DNA of 64,000 nucleotides from Klebsiella indica (lineage in GTDB: Bacteria > Pseudomonadota > Gammaproteobacteria > Enterobacterales > Enterobacteriaceae), in NCBI RefSeq assembly GCF_005860775.1, contig NZ_VCHQ01000017.1, forward strand, positions 110,168 through 174,167, in the 5' to 3' direction. A model generated the notes under the pieces. That model worked only from the letters and a program-made list of their open reading frames with translations. It searched no databases and was not told the DNA's origin. Each line of letters begins with the position of its first letter. The stretch's first letter is position 1. A program made the position numbers and the translations under genes. Shown in pieces: positions 1-10,287 of the stretch.

Positions 1-271
1 GTAAATTTGCATTAACCCCCAGCGTCCATGCCGCGTCTTTACGCAGCGCGCGGGTTTCAAAATGCACCACCTGCCCGGTGCCATGAACACCGGCGTCAGT
101 ACGCCCCGCGCAAAAGACGTTAACCGGCTCATTGGCCACCTGCGACAACGCCTTTTCCAGTTTTTCCTGTACGCTACGGACTTCGTTCTGCCGCTGCCAG
201 CCATAATACTTGCTGCCGTCATACTCAATGCCCAGCGCAATTTTATAGACCGGCTGTTCCATCCCGGACAT
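1..271 (-). CDS. truA: tRNA pseudouridine synthase A, N-terminal part (gene runs off the window)
   Basis: TruA converts uridines 38-40 of the anticodon arm of many tRNAs to pseudouridine. Only the first 90 codons are here; the rest lies left of base 1. The visible part begins [20 protein letters not shown] and contains the catalytic-aspartate motif AGRTDAGVH typical of the TruA family. The start ATG (271-269, complement) shares one base with the usg stop codon (TGATG), so truA is translationally coupled to usg, as in related enterobacteria. A second ATG three codons in is possible. Confidence 0.93.
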   Translation of the reverse strand, partial: MSGMEQPVYKIALGIEYDGSKYYGWQRQNEVRSVQEKLEKALSQVANEPVNVFCAGRTDAGVHGTGQVVHFETRALRKDAAWTLGVNANL

Positions 272-1284
272 CAGTAGAGATACTCCTGAACCAGCTTCTC
301 AGCAATTTTCACCGCAACCAGCGCGCCGCCAAAGCGAACATTATCGGCAACGGACCAGAACTGTACCTGCTCAGGCATACCGTAATCATTATGAACACAC
401 CCCACTGAAAGACGGGCGTTGCCGGATGCATCGCCCACCTGGGTCGGGAATTCGCTCTCCTCGGACAGCTCGATATCTTCGCCGCGGCCAAAAGCATCGC
501 GCGCTTCTTCCGCCGCCAGCGGGCGTTGCGCTTCAAAGCTGACCATCTGCGCGTGGCCGTAGAACACCGGAGACTGGACAACGCTGGCGGAAATCATCAG
601 ACCGTCATCCTGCAGAATTTTACGTGCTTCATCGACAATACGGCGCTCTTCGCGCACGCTACCTTCACGATCGGGCAGCAATGGCAACATGTTGAATGCC
701 AGTTGACGACCAAAGAAATCGTCTTCATCGATCGGCATACCATTCAGTAATTTGGCGCTTTGGCCAGCCAGCGCATCGACCGCCTTTTTCCCCTGTGCGG
801 AAGCGGAAAGCAGGCTGGTTACGCTGATACGCGACAGACCGCCTTGATCGATCAACGGTTTCAACGCCGACAATAGCTGGCTGGTCAGGCTGTTTGGTAC
901 CGCGATAACATTGCGATTGCGGTAATCCGCAAGGACAAACGGATTCACATCCGGCACCACCAGCGGCACATCCGGCTCCAGCGCGAACAGGCCGCTTAAA
1001 TCAATTACCAGGCAGCCCGCCTGAGTGGCCTCTTCGATATACGTCGCGGTTGCTTCAACACCGGCGGCAAAAAAGGCCAGTTGGGCCAGAGTCCAGTCAA
1101 ATTCGGCAGCATCCTGAACGACAACCGACTTACCGGAAAAACGCAGATGTTCACCAGCGCTGTCACCCCGCGCCAGCGCATAAATATCCCCCACCGGGAA
1201 CTGACGTTCGGCAAGAGTTTCGAGCAAGGCTTCGCCTACGGCGCCCGTTGCGCCCAGTACGGCAATATTCCAGCCTTCAGACAT
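271..1284 (-). CDS. usg: USG-1 protein, aspartate-semialdehyde dehydrogenase-like
   Basis: This 337-residue protein belongs to the aspartate-semialdehyde dehydrogenase family. It begins with a Rossmann nucleotide-binding motif ([14 protein letters not shown], residues about 9-22). The true Asd active-site cysteine context is not conserved: the segment around residues 130-140 reads VPNSLTSQL, where Asd has a PNC motif. It is therefore probably not an active Asd, and its function is unknown. It lies between pdxB and truA, all on the minus strand, and its stop overlaps the truA start. Identification rests on family resemblance and on the conserved pdxB-usg-truA order. Confidence 0.92.
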   Translation of the reverse strand: MSEGWNIAVLGATGAVGEALLETLAERQFPVGDIYALARGDSAGEHLRFSGKSVVVQDAAEFDWTLAQLAFFAAGVEATATYIEEATQAGCLVIDLSGLFALEPDVPLVVPDVNPFVLADYRNRNVIAVPNSLTSQLLSALKPLIDQGGLSRISVTSLLSASAQGKKAVDALAGQSAKLLNGMPIDEDDFFGRQLAFNMLPLLPDREGSVREERRIVDEARKILQDDGLMISASVVQSPVFYGHAQMVSFEAQRPLAAEEARDAFGRGEDIELSEESEFPTQVGDASGNARLSVGCVHNDYGMPEQVQFWSVADNVRFGGALVAVKIAEKLVQEYLY

Positions 1285-1305
1285 GGTGGTGTACTCCAGA
1301 AAAAA

Positions 1306-1334
1306 GCGCCCCTGCCGGCGTATCCGGCAGGCGC
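1306..1334. repeat. GC-rich hairpin between pdxB and usg
   Basis: An imperfect inverted repeat (CCTGCCGG around CGTAT, then CCGGCAGG) lies in the 62-bp pdxB-usg gap. It resembles a single REP unit and could act as an mRNA stabiliser or partial attenuator inside the operon. No T-run follows it on the minus strand, so a full rho-independent terminator is unlikely. Confidence 0.5.
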
Positions 1335-1346
1335 ATTAAGATGATA

Positions 1347-2483
1347 TTAACGAATCGGATGATGTACGGCATTAAAGCCCAGCTGACGCAACAGCGTCGC
1401 CGCCTGAGCATCGCTGCACTGTACGTACAACGACGACCATTCACGGCGTTCCTGATAATTTTTACGCAGCTTGTCGAACTCGCCCGCGACATCAGCGACT
1501 TTTCGCAACAGCGCATCATCGCGGCGCACATCATACACCAAATGAACCAGTCGTTTTAACGTTGCCTGATCGAGCGGTCCGTGCAACGTAATACGGCCAA
1601 ACTCCGGTGCCGGTAGCAGCGTATCCAGCGCCACCTGCTGCGGATGACCGATAAACGCGCTATAGGCTTCAAAAACCTGGGTCGTGCCGCGCGCTTTCCC
1701 TTCCAGGGTATAGCCGGCAATGTGCGGTGTGCCAAGATCAACCCGCTTGAGCAATTCAGTATTCAGGTCCGGCTCCGGCTCCCAGACGTCCAGCACCACG
1801 CTTAACGGCGGGTTTTCCTCCAGGCATTTGAGCAGTGCGTCGTTATCCACCACCGCGCCGCGGCAGGCATTGATTAAAATCGCCCCCGGTTTCAGACGGC
1901 GAATCAGCGCCTCATCCGCCATGTGCAGCGTTTTATACTGCCCCTCTTTATATAGCGGCGTATGAAAGGTCAGAATATCCGCTTCCTGCACCAGCTCATC
2001 AAGGGGGCGGAAATCGCCCTCATCTCCGCGATCGGCACGCGGCGGATCGCAAAGCAGGGTTTTAATCCCCAGCGCCTCAAAGCGCTTCTGCAAACGCCCG
2101 CCGACGTTGCCGACGCCGACGATGCCAACCGTGCGATCGCGGAGCATAAAACCATCGCGTTCGGCCAGCATTAACAGCGCTGAAAACACATACTCCACCA
2201 CCGCTATCGCGTTGCAGCCCGGCGCGGCGGAAAAACCGATCCCCGCCTGCGCCAGCCATTCCTGATCAACATGATCGGTGCCCGCGGTGGCGGTGCCGAC
2301 GAATTTTATAGCCTTGCCGTCGAGCAGCGCCTGATTAACTTTAGTGACGGAACGAACCATCAGCGCATCGGCATCGTTTAACGCGTCGACCGGGACAGGA
2401 CGACCCGCAACGGCCTTCACTTCCCCCAGACGGCTAAAAAGCTCACGCGCGTAGGGCATATTTTCATCAACAAGGATTTTCAC
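1347..2483 (-). CDS. pdxB: Erythronate-4-phosphate dehydrogenase
   Basis: PdxB oxidises 4-phosphoerythronate with tightly bound NAD in the second step of DXP-dependent pyridoxal phosphate synthesis. The 378-residue length matches the family. The Rossmann motif is [14 protein letters not shown] (residues about 119-132). The D-2-hydroxyacid dehydrogenase catalytic segment [10 protein letters not shown] lies near residue 206 and the histidine motif GTPHIAGYT near 253. A PdxB-specific C-terminal domain follows. The start codon is GTG (2483-2481, complement), giving the usual N-terminus [14 protein letters not shown]. flk is divergent, so both promoters share the 123-bp gap. Confidence 0.96.
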   Translation of the reverse strand: MKILVDENMPYARELFSRLGEVKAVAGRPVPVDALNDADALMVRSVTKVNQALLDGKAIKFVGTATAGTDHVDQEWLAQAGIGFSAAPGCNAIAVVEYVFSALLMLAERDGFMLRDRTVGIVGVGNVGGRLQKRFEALGIKTLLCDPPRADRGDEGDFRPLDELVQEADILTFHTPLYKEGQYKTLHMADEALIRRLKPGAILINACRGAVVDNDALLKCLEENPPLSVVLDVWEPEPDLNTELLKRVDLGTPHIAGYTLEGKARGTTQVFEAYSAFIGHPQQVALDTLLPAPEFGRITLHGPLDQATLKRLVHLVYDVRRDDALLRKVADVAGEFDKLRKNYQERREWSSLYVQCSDAQAATLLRQLGFNAVHHPIR

Positions 2484-2564
2484 GATTCAGTACCTGTCTG
2501 AGAGCGAGTGTAAACCGGGGAAGTGTGCCATAATCTTGCCGCCAGGAACATCATCCCCCGGCCC

Positions 2565-2590
2565 TTAGTACAGTAATTTAGTACAGTAAT
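2565..2590. repeat. Tandem 13-bp direct repeat upstream of flk
   Basis: TTAGTACAGTAAT occurs twice head to tail, immediately before the flk ribosome-binding region in the pdxB/flk intergenic space. It could be a regulatory element or a slippage-prone tract. The copies are exact, but their function is unknown. Confidence 0.7.
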
Positions 2591-2606
2591 ACGGAAAGGA
2601 TTAGTC

Positions 2607-3566
2607 ATGACGCAACCCGTTTCAGGTATGTCCGATCGCCCTCCGGAGACAGGCGAACCTCCGCTCACCATGCAGCAACGCACCGTACTCGAGCGCCAGA
2701 TTACGCGCCTGGTGGCGTTAACATCGCAGCAAAATGCGGAAGTGTGGGCCGGTGTCAAACACGATCTGGGCCTGAAGAGTGATGCGCCGCTGTTGGCAAA
2801 CCATTTTACGGCCGCGGAAAATAGCCTGAATCAACGCTTAATCCTTGCACAACAAAATCATCACCGGCGGCAGGTCCTGGCGCAACTGAGCGAACGGCTT
2901 AACCAGGGCAACACTCGCCAGGCGGTCAGCGATTATATTCGTCAACATGACGGGCAGACTTCACTGCACGCACTCACTCAGCCGCAGCTGGAAAATGTGC
3001 TGCAATTACTGCAAAGCGGCCAGCTCTCGATTCCTCAGCCTCAGCAGCGCCCGCCAACGCACCGCCCGCTGCTGCCTGCGGAACACAACACGCTCAATCA
3101 GCAGGTGACCAAACTTGCCGCCGCCACCGGTGAATCCAGTAAGCTCATCTGGCAGTCCATGCTGGAGCTCAGCGGCGTAAAAAGCGGGGAGCTGATCCCG
3201 GCTACCCACTTCACCCCGCTCTCATACTGGCTACACGCCCGGCAAACGCTCAGCGCGCAGGCGGCGCCAACGCTGACCTCGTTACAGGCCGCATTAAAAC
3301 AGCCGCTTGAAGCGGCAGAGTGGCAAAAAGTGATGAGTTTTGCCCAAACCAGCTGGCACGTGACAGCGCAAACACCGCTAAGCGCGGCACAGTTGCTGAC
3401 CCTGCTTAACAAAATCTTTGTTCTCAGAGTCGCCAGAGCACAGGAGACACTGACCATTCCCCCGGTTCAGTCTCCCCCCGCCTCGCCCAGACGGGTATTC
3501 AAAAAACCGTGGGTCATCGCGCTGACGCTGATCGTACTACTCATCCTGCTGTGGTTGATGATGTAA
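2607..3566 (+). CDS. flk: Flagellar assembly checkpoint protein Flk
   Basis: Flk is a tail-anchored inner-membrane protein. In Salmonella it helps couple FlgM secretion and the rod-hook substrate switch to completion of the P and L rings. This copy has 319 residues: a Gln/Leu-rich soluble domain with a proline-rich N-terminus, and one C-terminal membrane segment (IALTLIVLLILLWLMM) ending at the terminus, the expected tail-anchor layout. AGGA lies before the ATG. It is divergent from pdxB. No flagellar genes lie nearby, which is normal for flk. Confidence 0.9.
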   Translation: MTQPVSGMSDRPPETGEPPLTMQQRTVLERQITRLVALTSQQNAEVWAGVKHDLGLKSDAPLLANHFTAAENSLNQRLILAQQNHHRRQVLAQLSERLNQGNTRQAVSDYIRQHDGQTSLHALTQPQLENVLQLLQSGQLSIPQPQQRPPTHRPLLPAEHNTLNQQVTKLAAATGESSKLIWQSMLELSGVKSGELIPATHFTPLSYWLHARQTLSAQAAPTLTSLQAALKQPLEAAEWQKVMSFAQTSWHVTAQTPLSAAQLLTLLNKIFVLRVARAQETLTIPPVQSPPASPRRVFKKPWVIALTLIVLLILLWLMM

Positions 3567-3592
3567 AACCATCATCCCCCCGTATGCCGGAC

Positions 3593-4780
3593 CTAGGTAC
3601 TCGCCTGGTGGCGCAATGACAGTAGCGTCACCACAATCCCCAGAACAGCGCATATCGCTGCGGCCAGGAAGACGGAAGAGTAGCCTAAAGAAGTCGCCAG
3701 CAGCCCGGTAAGCGGCCCCGTCACGCCATAAGAGATGTCCTGAAACGCGGCATAGCCGCCAAGCGCAGTGCCGCGCACCTGGGGCGGCACCCGCTTCACG
3801 ACCTCTACCCCCAGCGCCGGGAAGATAAGCGAACAGCCGCAGCCGGTTAGCGCGGCCCCCGCCAGAGCCACCCAGGCATTTGGCGCCAGCCAAAGCAGCG
3901 TCAACCCTATCGCTTCGATCAGCAGCGAAACGGTGGCGACCTTCACGCCGCCAAAACGATCCGGCATCCAGCCAAACAGCACGCGCATCAGCACAAACGC
4001 CCCGCCAAACGCGGTTAACGTAAAACCGGCCATCGCCCAGCCATTGCTGGCAAAATAGAGCGAAATGAATGTGCCTATCGCGGCGAAACCCACGCCCTGC
4101 AGCCCAAGTCCAATACCTGCCCGCCAGATCATCCCCACAACGCTCCACAGCGACGGGCGCTCGCCACCGTGAGCCGGTATTTTTGGCACCGTACCGTTGA
4201 TCGCCCATGCGACTAACGGCAACAGCATGGTGACGCAGGCCAGCACAGGGATACCATAATGGCTGTAGATTAACAGTCCCAACGGGGCCCCTGTCGCTAG
4301 CGAGCCATATATTGCCATACCATTCCACGACATCACCTTACCGGAACGCGATGGCCCCACCAGCCCCATGCCCCAGCTCAGGTTACCCGTCAGCAGTTGG
4401 CTTTCGCCAAACCCAAGAATCAGACGCCCGACAATCAGTATGCCAAACTTCGCCAAAACCGATACTGGCAACAGCGCAGCGCACAGCCAGGCGCCGCCCG
4501 CCAGCGCACAGGCCAGCATCCCCTGGAGTACGGAGCGCTTCGCGCCATACTGATCCGCCAGGCGACCGGCATAGCCGCGAGTTAACACGGTTGCCAGAAA
4601 CTGGATACCTACGGCGATACCCACCATAGTGTTGCCAAAGCCCAGTTCCTGATGGACAAACAAAGGGATCACGGTCAGCGGCAGACCGACGGTCATATAG
4701 GTCAGGAAAATGGCAAGCGTGATACGAAATAACGAACCGTTCGCTGAAGAGGAGATTTTGGTTTTCATTACTGCAGACAT
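3593..4780 (-). CDS. yfcJ: MFS transporter YfcJ
   Basis: This 395-residue major-facilitator protein has about 12 predicted membrane segments. It carries the MFS loop motif [12 protein letters not shown] (residues about 72-83) and the related sequence [12 protein letters not shown] in the second half. The family (UPF0226) is a putative efflux or sugar-type exporter with no established substrate. A strong GGAG lies 7-8 bases before the first ATG, supporting this start over the ATG five codons later. It converges with flk and is separated from fabB by about 200 bases. Confidence 0.9.
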   Translation of the reverse strand: MSAVMKTKISSSANGSLFRITLAIFLTYMTVGLPLTVIPLFVHQELGFGNTMVGIAVGIQFLATVLTRGYAGRLADQYGAKRSVLQGMLACALAGGAWLCAALLPVSVLAKFGILIVGRLILGFGESQLLTGNLSWGMGLVGPSRSGKVMSWNGMAIYGSLATGAPLGLLIYSHYGIPVLACVTMLLPLVAWAINGTVPKIPAHGGERPSLWSVVGMIWRAGIGLGLQGVGFAAIGTFISLYFASNGWAMAGFTLTAFGGAFVLMRVLFGWMPDRFGGVKVATVSLLIEAIGLTLLWLAPNAWVALAGAALTGCGCSLIFPALGVEVVKRVPPQVRGTALGGYAAFQDISYGVTGPLTGLLATSLGYSSVFLAAAICAVLGIVVTLLSLRHQAST

Positions 4781-4943
4781 GCTTTACTCCAGTTCGCAGA
4801 GTAAGGCGGGGTAATAGCCACGCCTTCTCCACCTGATTGTCAGGATTAAGGCGCGTTGGATGACGTTAAACGCTTACGCATTATCGGAGAGAATAATGTT
4901 GTGGCAGGAGTTTGCCTGCAGACGCAAGGGTCTGTCAACAGGA

Positions 4944-4972
4944 TAAAAAAGGAGCCGACTGGCTCCTTTTTC
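4944..4972. terminator. Rho-independent terminator after fabB
   Basis: The hairpin AAAAAAGGAGCC-GACT-GGCTCCTTTTT lies just after the fabB stop on the minus strand. The flanking A and T runs make it potentially bidirectional. Confidence 0.9.
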
Positions 4973-4984
4973 AACGATGGCAGG

Positions 4985-6202
4985 TTATGCCTTGTATTTG
5001 CGCATCACCAGCGTGGCGTTGGTGCCGCCAAAACCGAAGCTGTTAGACATAACCGTCGTCAGCGCACGTTCTGTCGGCTCGGTCACGATGTTCAGCCCTG
5101 CAGCCTGCTCGTCCAACTCTTCAATGTTGATGCTCGGGGCGATAAAACCGTGTTCCAGCATCAGCAGCGAGTAGATAGCTTCCTGCACGCCTGCAGCGCC
5201 CAGGGAGTGGCCGGTCATCGCTTTTGTGGCGGAGATTGCCGGGCTGTTATCACCGAAGACTTCGCGAATCGCGCCCAGCTCTTTCACATCGCCAACCGGC
5301 GTGGAAGTCCCGTGAGAGTTCAGATAATCGATAGGAGTATCAACGCCGTGCATCGCCATCTTCATGCAGCGCACCGCGCCTTCGCCGGATGGCGCAACCA
5401 TATCCGCACCGTCGGACGTTGCGCCGTAACCAACAATTTCAGCATAGATATGCGCACCGCGCGCCAGAGCGTGTTCCAGCTCTTCAACGACAACCATACC
5501 GCCGCCGCCGGCGATAACAAAACCGTCACGATGGGTATCATAGGTACGGGAGGCTTTTGCTGGTGTTTGGTTGTACTTGGTGGATAATGCGCCCATCGCG
5601 TCGAATTCACAGGCCATTTCCCAGCACAGCTCTTCGCCGCCGCCAGCAAACACGATGTCCTGTTTGCCCAGCTGGATTTGTTCAACCGCATTGCCGATAC
5701 AGTGAGCGGAAGTCGCACATGCGGAGCTGATGGAGTAGTTCACGCCGTGGATTTTGAAAGGTGTCGCGAGGCAAGCGGACACCGCAGATGCCATCGCTTT
5801 GGTCACCACATAAGGCCCCACGGCTTTCAGACCACGCGGACTACGCATTGCGTCAGCGCCGAAAACCTGAGATTTAGAAGAACCGCCAGAACCGGCAATC
5901 AGGCCCACACGCGGGTTGTTCTGATAAACCTCGTCTTTCAGGCCAGCATCTTCGATCGCCTGCTGCATGGAGAGATAGGAATAGATAGAGGCATCGTTCA
6001 TGAAACGAACCACTTTGCGGTCAATCATACCGGCTGTGTCCAGCTTGACGTTACCCCATACGTGGCTACGCATTCCTGAATCTTTAAATTCTTCAGAGAA
6101 AGTGATCCCGGAGCGTCCTTCACGCAGAGATGCCAGGACTTCCTGCTGGTTATTACCAATGCTGGAAACGATGCCCAGGCCAGTAATCACTGCACGTTTC
6201 AT
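4985..6202 (-). CDS. fabB: 3-oxoacyl-[acyl-carrier-protein] synthase I (KAS I)
   Basis: FabB condenses malonyl-ACP with acyl-ACP and is required for elongating the cis-unsaturated intermediates made by FabA. The 405-residue protein shows the catalytic Cys in SSACATSAH (residue about 163), one His in [12 protein letters not shown] (about 298) and the second in [10 protein letters not shown] (about 333), plus the glycine-rich tail [14 protein letters not shown] lies before the ATG. Upstream are a FabR palindrome and a FadR-like site, matching known dual control of fabB. The gene is divergent from mnmC. Confidence 0.97.
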   Translation of the reverse strand: MKRAVITGLGIVSSIGNNQQEVLASLREGRSGITFSEEFKDSGMRSHVWGNVKLDTAGMIDRKVVRFMNDASIYSYLSMQQAIEDAGLKDEVYQNNPRVGLIAGSGGSSKSQVFGADAMRSPRGLKAVGPYVVTKAMASAVSACLATPFKIHGVNYSISSACATSAHCIGNAVEQIQLGKQDIVFAGGGEELCWEMACEFDAMGALSTKYNQTPAKASRTYDTHRDGFVIAGGGGMVVVEELEHALARGAHIYAEIVGYGATSDGADMVAPSGEGAVRCMKMAMHGVDTPIDYLNSHGTSTPVGDVKELGAIREVFGDNSPAISATKAMTGHSLGAAGVQEAIYSLLMLEHGFIAPSINIEELDEQAAGLNIVTEPTERALTTVMSNSFGFGGTNATLVMRKYKA

Positions 6203-6250
6203 TCAATACCTCTGTAAGTCACACTATATTAAGTTTCGTGTCGCACAATA

Positions 6251-6266
6251 GCGTACACTTGTACGC
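6251..6266. promoter_or_regulatory. FabR operator in the fabB promoter
   Basis: GCGTACACTTGTACGC is an almost perfect palindrome matching the known FabR operator core, which sits in the same place upstream of E. coli fabB. It implies repression of fabB by FabR in response to the unsaturated/saturated acyl balance. Confidence 0.85.
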
Positions 6267-6268
6267 CG

Positions 6269-6283
6269 AACAAGTCCGATCAG
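6269..6283 (-). promoter_or_regulatory. FadR site upstream of fabB
   Basis: Read on the minus strand this is CTGATCGGACTTGTT, one or two changes from the FadR core CTGGTCNGACCTGTT. It abuts the FabR palindrome, the same arrangement as I recall for E. coli fabB, where FadR activates. Confidence 0.75.
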
Positions 6284-6360
6284 ACAATTTATGTATAAAT
6301 TTGCGCCTCCCGGCACACATCGTTAAGATCGTGCTACACCTTGTGATTCGAGTAACTTAC

Positions 6361-8349
6361 GTGAAACAAAACGCTATACAACCTGCCAGGCTGGAATTCA
6401 ATGCTGAGGGTACACCTGTTTCCCGAGATTTCGACGACGTCTACTTTTCCAATGACAACGGTCTGGAAGAGACACGCTACGTTTTTCTCGGCGCTAACCA
6501 GATCAACGAACGTTTTCCCGTTCATCCGCGCCCGTTATTTATTGTCGCCGAAAGCGGATTCGGCACTGGCCTTAACTTCCTCACGCTCTGGCAGGCGTTT
6601 GACGTTTTTCACCGCGATAACCCTGACGCTACCCTGCAAAGATTACATTTCATCAGTTTTGAAAAATTTCCTCTGCAAGCGGAAGACCTGCGTCTGGCGC
6701 ATCAGCGCTGGCCAGAGCTGGTGCCATGGGCGGAACAGCTTCAGGCGCAGTGGCCGTTGCCGATCGCAGGCTGTCATCGCCTGCTGCTGGATAACGGGCG
6801 CGTAACCCTCGATTTGTGGTTTGGCGATATCAACGAACTGACCGACGAGCTGGATGATTCACTGAATCAGCAGGTAGATGCATGGTTCCTTGACGGCTTT
6901 GCCCCGGCGAAAAACCCGGATATGTGGACGCCGACGCTCTTTTCCGCCATGGCCCGCCTGGCGAGACCTGGCGGCACCCTGGCCACCTTTACCTCCGCCG
7001 GTTTTGTTCGTCGTGGGCTACAGGAAGTCGGGTTCAGCATGCGGAAGCGCAAAGGGTTTGGCCGCAAGCGTGAAATGCTTACCGGCGAAATGGCGCAAAC
7101 GCTGACCTTCCCTTTGCGTACGCCATGGTTCTCCCGTCGCGGAACGGAACTGCGCGAGGCGGCGATTATCGGTGGGGGGATCGCCAGCGCCCTGCTCTCT
7201 CTGGCGCTGCTGCGCCGTGGATGGCAGGTTACGTTATATTGCGCCGACAGCGCTCCGGCGGAAGGCGCTTCCGGCAACCGTCAGGGCGCGCTTTATCCGC
7301 TGCTAAGCCAACACGATCCGGCGCTGGCCCGTTTTTTTCCGGCGGCGTTTACTTTTGCCCGCCGCCTGTACGACATGCTTCCGGTGCCGTTTGAGCATGA
7401 CTGGTGCGGTGTTACCCAGTTGGGTTGGGATGAAAAAAGCGCGCAGAAAATTGCCCAGATGCTCACCCTTAACCTGCCCCAGGAAATCGCCGTTGCTGTA
7501 AACGCGCAGACTACAGCAGACATCACCGGCGTGGAAACCGGCTGCGGAGGGATAAGCTATCCCGCTGGCGGCTGGCTCTGCCCACAACAGCTAACCGCCG
7601 AGATTCTCTCCCTCGCCGCCACCCAGGGATTACGTGTTCACTACAATTTCCCCGTTGAGACTATCAGCGCTGATGGTAACGGCTGGCAATTGAACCAGCG
7701 GCAGTACCATGAGATCGTGGTGCTGGCGAATGGCCATCAGGTAACCCGTTTCGTCCAGACGGCGCATCTCCCGATGTATCCGGTTGCCGGGCAGGTCAGC
7801 CATATTCCCACCACGGCAGGGTTATCACAATTGCGTCAGGTCCTGTGCTACGACGGCTATCTGACGCCGCAAAATCCGCATAATCAACAGCACTGCATTG
7901 GTGCGAGCTATCATCGCGGGGAGACGAATACGGATTTCAGCCCGGAAGATCAGCGACAGAATCGTCAACGCCTGATTGACTGTTTCCCACTGGCAGAATG
8001 GGCACAGGAGGTGGATATCAGCGCAAACGAGGCCCGTTGCGCCGTGCGCTGTGCCACGCGCGATCATTTACCAATGGTCGGAAATGTGCCCGATTATGAC
8101 GCCACCTTACGTGAGTATGCCTCGCTGGTTGAACATCCTGAGCAGGCCGGAGAAGCACCGGTTCACCGCAATCTGTATATGCTAGGGGCTCTGGGTTCAC
8201 GCGGTTTATGTTCCGCGCCTCTGGCGGCGGAGATTCTGGCGGCGCAAATGAGTGAGGAGCCGTTACCGATGGACAGGGAAACGTTAGCGGCGCTGAATCC
8301 AAATCGTTTGTGGGTAAGAAAGCTGCTGAGAGGCAAAGCGGTAAAATAA
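6361..8349 (+). CDS. mnmC: Bifunctional tRNA mnm5s2U34 methyltransferase / FAD-dependent cmnm5s2U34 oxidoreductase
   Basis: MnmC completes 5-methylaminomethyl-2-thiouridine at the wobble base of several tRNAs. The oxidoreductase domain removes the carboxymethyl group and the methyltransferase domain adds the methyl. The N-terminal half (to about residue 245) is the SAM domain, with [11 protein letters not shown] and [15 protein letters not shown]. The C-terminal half is a DAAO-type FAD domain with [13 protein letters not shown]. The open frame extends upstream, but the GTG at 6361 gives the family N-terminus [17 protein letters not shown]. This yields 662 residues, close to the usual 660-670. 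It is divergent from fabB. Confidence 0.95.
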   Translation: MKQNAIQPARLEFNAEGTPVSRDFDDVYFSNDNGLEETRYVFLGANQINERFPVHPRPLFIVAESGFGTGLNFLTLWQAFDVFHRDNPDATLQRLHFISFEKFPLQAEDLRLAHQRWPELVPWAEQLQAQWPLPIAGCHRLLLDNGRVTLDLWFGDINELTDELDDSLNQQVDAWFLDGFAPAKNPDMWTPTLFSAMARLARPGGTLATFTSAGFVRRGLQEVGFSMRKRKGFGRKREMLTGEMAQTLTFPLRTPWFSRRGTELREAAIIGGGIASALLSLALLRRGWQVTLYCADSAPAEGASGNRQGALYPLLSQHDPALARFFPAAFTFARRLYDMLPVPFEHDWCGVTQLGWDEKSAQKIAQMLTLNLPQEIAVAVNAQTTADITGVETGCGGISYPAGGWLCPQQLTAEILSLAATQGLRVHYNFPVETISADGNGWQLNQRQYHEIVVLANGHQVTRFVQTAHLPMYPVAGQVSHIPTTAGLSQLRQVLCYDGYLTPQNPHNQQHCIGASYHRGETNTDFSPEDQRQNRQRLIDCFPLAEWAQEVDISANEARCAVRCATRDHLPMVGNVPDYDATLREYASLVEHPEQAGEAPVHRNLYMLGALGSRGLCSAPLAAEILAAQMSEEPLPMDRETLAALNPNRLWVRKLLRGKAVK

Positions 8350-8426
8350 TTGAGGAAAGCTGAATCCGAGCTAAGGCTGAGGCGAACAACACACCGGTAT
8401 CAGATATTGTGGCCCACATTTACTAC

Positions 8427-8508
8427 GCCGGATGGCGGCTGCGCCTTATTCGGTCGACATGACCTTCTGCATCCGGCGACGTAAGCCCGTGCAGCGCACG
8501 CTGCCGGG
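8427..8508. repeat. REP/BIME-type repeat cluster
   Basis: Two palindromic units, GCCGGATGGCGGCTGCGCCT at 8427 and a second GC-rich unit ending GCACGCTGCCGGGC, lie in the mnmC-yfcL gap. They match the general form of enterobacterial REP elements placed after convergent genes. The boundaries are approximate. Confidence 0.7.
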
Positions 8509-8578
8509 CAATTCCAAAAGACTGCACTTTGTCAGCAATCTGGCTGAAGCTGTAACTCGCTTAATCGACCAGCATCAA

Positions 8579-8604
8579 AGCCCGGTCAGGTGAAAACCGG
8601 GCTT
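8579..8604. terminator. Hairpin terminator after yfcL
   Basis: AGCCCGGT-CAGGTGAA-AACCGGGCTT forms a stable stem just beyond the yfcL stop. The T-run on the minus strand is short, so it may act partly as a processing barrier. Confidence 0.65.
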
Positions 8605-8619
8605 CGTCAAAAAAGGAAC

Positions 8620-8898
8620 CTACGACCGCACCGCCTGCTGATACAAATTATCCCACATACTCTGCACCAGAATCTGATCCGGTGGAGAAAGCTCCCCCGC
8701 GCTGATGGCTTTTTCCAGACTCTGGCTCACCTTACTATGTACTGCTTCCACGCTATGTTCACCCTCACCCTCCAGTTCGGCCACCGCCAGCGTCAGATGG
8801 CCGCGCAGATAACCGCCAGCAAACAGTTCATCATCGCTGGCGTGGTCTACCATATTGTCAATTAACGCCAGAATGCGTGATTCAAACTCCGCGATCAT
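8620..8898 (-). CDS. yfcL: YfcL family protein of unknown function
   Basis: This is a 92-residue acidic, mostly helical soluble protein beginning [20 protein letters not shown], without signal peptide or recognisable catalytic motif. It is the last gene of the minus-strand run prmB-aroC-mepA-yfcA-epmC-yfcL, a context conserved in enterobacteria. AGGAAAG precedes the ATG. The function is not known, and the call rests on sequence resemblance and position. Confidence 0.87.
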   Translation of the reverse strand: MIAEFESRILALIDNMVDHASDDELFAGGYLRGHLTLAVAELEGEGEHSVEAVHSKVSQSLEKAISAGELSPPDQILVQSMWDNLYQQAVRS

Positions 8899-8929
8899 CT
8901 TCTTTCCTCATTTATCGATAAGTGTGGCC

Positions 8930-9478
8930 TTAGCGCAGGTCTTCCGGCCACGGGAATTGTTCCGCCGTCAAAGGTGGCGTTTGATAATATTGCTGTAACG
9001 CTTTAATGAAACGCGCCGGACGTTCGGGTATCCCCTGCGCCAGATAAATCATGACCTGAGCATGTACCCGCCGCTGAAAAGCAATGCGATCGGGTTCGAA
9101 ATCCCCCTCCAGGTTGTCACAACTGACGTTGAACGGATAGCCCGCCGCCACGCAAAACAGCCACTCTAGCGCCTGAGGCTTCACCTCAACGTCTTCAAAT
9201 TTAGACTGGGTCATCGCATCGCGGCCATCCGGGCAGTACCAGTAGCCAAAATCCACCAGCTCACGGCGCGCCTTTCCGGCGATGCACCAGTGCGAAATCT
9301 CATGCAGTCCGCTGGCATAAAACCCGTGAGCAAAAACGATGCGGTGGTACGGCGCATCATCATCTGCCGGAAGGTAGATTGGCTCATCGTCGCCTTTAAT
9401 CAGACGGGTATTAAAATCATCAGCAAAACAGCCGTCGAAAATAGCGATCAGCTGTTCATATTTATGCGTGCTGTTCAT
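8930..9478 (-). CDS. epmC: Elongation factor P beta-lysyl-lysine hydroxylase
   Basis: EpmC hydroxylates the beta-lysylated lysine of EF-P after EpmA and EpmB have acted. The protein is 182 residues from the chosen start MNSTHKYEQ. An upstream ATG six codons earlier is in frame but lies inside yfcA. The chosen ATG overlaps the yfcA stop (TAATG), the usual coupling. The metal-binding-like motif ALHEISHWCIAG appears here as GLHEISHWCIAG near residue 66, followed by VDFGYWYCPDGRDA and VSCDNLEGDF, all characteristic of the family (formerly YfcM). Confidence 0.93.
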   Translation of the reverse strand: MNSTHKYEQLIAIFDGCFADDFNTRLIKGDDEPIYLPADDDAPYHRIVFAHGFYASGLHEISHWCIAGKARRELVDFGYWYCPDGRDAMTQSKFEDVEVKPQALEWLFCVAAGYPFNVSCDNLEGDFEPDRIAFQRRVHAQVMIYLAQGIPERPARFIKALQQYYQTPPLTAEQFPWPEDLR

Positions 9479-10287
9479 TAATGCATTCCCAGCCAATTAA
9501 GGATCTCCTGTCCGTGGCTGCTATAAAGAAGTTTTGCACTCATCACCGCCGAGACCACAACGATCATCGGCCTAATCAGCGATTGTCCTTTACTCAGAAC
9601 CAGCCGTGAGCCCGCTCGGGCTCCAATAAATTGCCCGGCCATCATCACAAAACCCGTCGCCCAGATCACCTTGCCGCCAATAATAAACAGCAGCAGCCCT
9701 CCCATGTTAGAGGTCGCATTAAGCAATTTAGCGTGGGCGGTCGATTTCGCCAGATTGAAACCCGCCAGCGAGACAAACGCCAGCGCGTAGAAAGAGCCTG
9801 CGCCAGGGCCAAAAAAGCCATCATAAAAACCCACGCAGCCGCCAGCAACCAGCGCAAACGGCAGGCCATACAGACGCCGCTGCCGATCGTTTTCGCCTAA
9901 TTTTGGCATCAGCAGAAAATAGAGGCCTATACCGATAATCAGAATCGGCAAAATCTGCTTAAGGATATCGGACTGAACGTGCTGAACCAGCAGCGCACCG
10001 CTGGTAGAACCGAGAAAAGTCATCAGAATATTGAGCTTCTGATCGGCCAGATTCACCACTTTGCGACGGATAAAATACAGCGAAGCGGACAGCGAGCCGC
10101 CGCACGCCTGTAGCTTGTTGGTCGCCAGCGCCTGCGCGGGAGGAAGACCCGCCGCCATCAACGCCGGTACGGTTAACAACCCGCCGCCGCCCGCCAGTGA
10201 ATCAATAAACCCTGCCATTACCGCCACAAAGAACAGCATGCCCAATACTGTCGGTGACACCATAAAGAGATTGATAAAACTATCCAT
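9478..10287 (-). CDS. yfcA: TSUP family membrane transporter YfcA
   Basis: This is a 269-residue inner-membrane protein of the sulfite-exporter TauE/SafE (TSUP, DUF81) family with about eight hydrophobic segments. The family signature GFIDSLAGGGGLLTVPAL lies near residues 26-43, and a second-repeat copy GFYDGFFGPGAGSF near 152. The family moves sulfur oxyanions or organosulfonates, but YfcA has no proven substrate. The gene overlaps mepA upstream and epmC downstream by one base each, so the three are probably co-translated. Confidence 0.92.
   Translation of the reverse strand: MDSFINLFMVSPTVLGMLFFVAVMAGFIDSLAGGGGLLTVPALMAAGLPPAQALATNKLQACGGSLSASLYFIRRKVVNLADQKLNILMTFLGSTSGALLVQHVQSDILKQILPILIIGIGLYFLLMPKLGENDRQRRLYGLPFALVAGGCVGFYDGFFGPGAGSFYALAFVSLAGFNLAKSTAHAKLLNATSNMGGLLLFIIGGKVIWATGFVMMAGQFIGARAGSRLVLSKGQSLIRPMIVVVSAVMSAKLLYSSHGQEILNWLGMH

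Noticed and set aside
271..1284. Annotating usg as a functional aspartate-semialdehyde dehydrogenase (asd)
   Set aside because: The active-site cysteine region of Asd is not conserved (PNS in place of PNC), and the locus is the conserved usg position.
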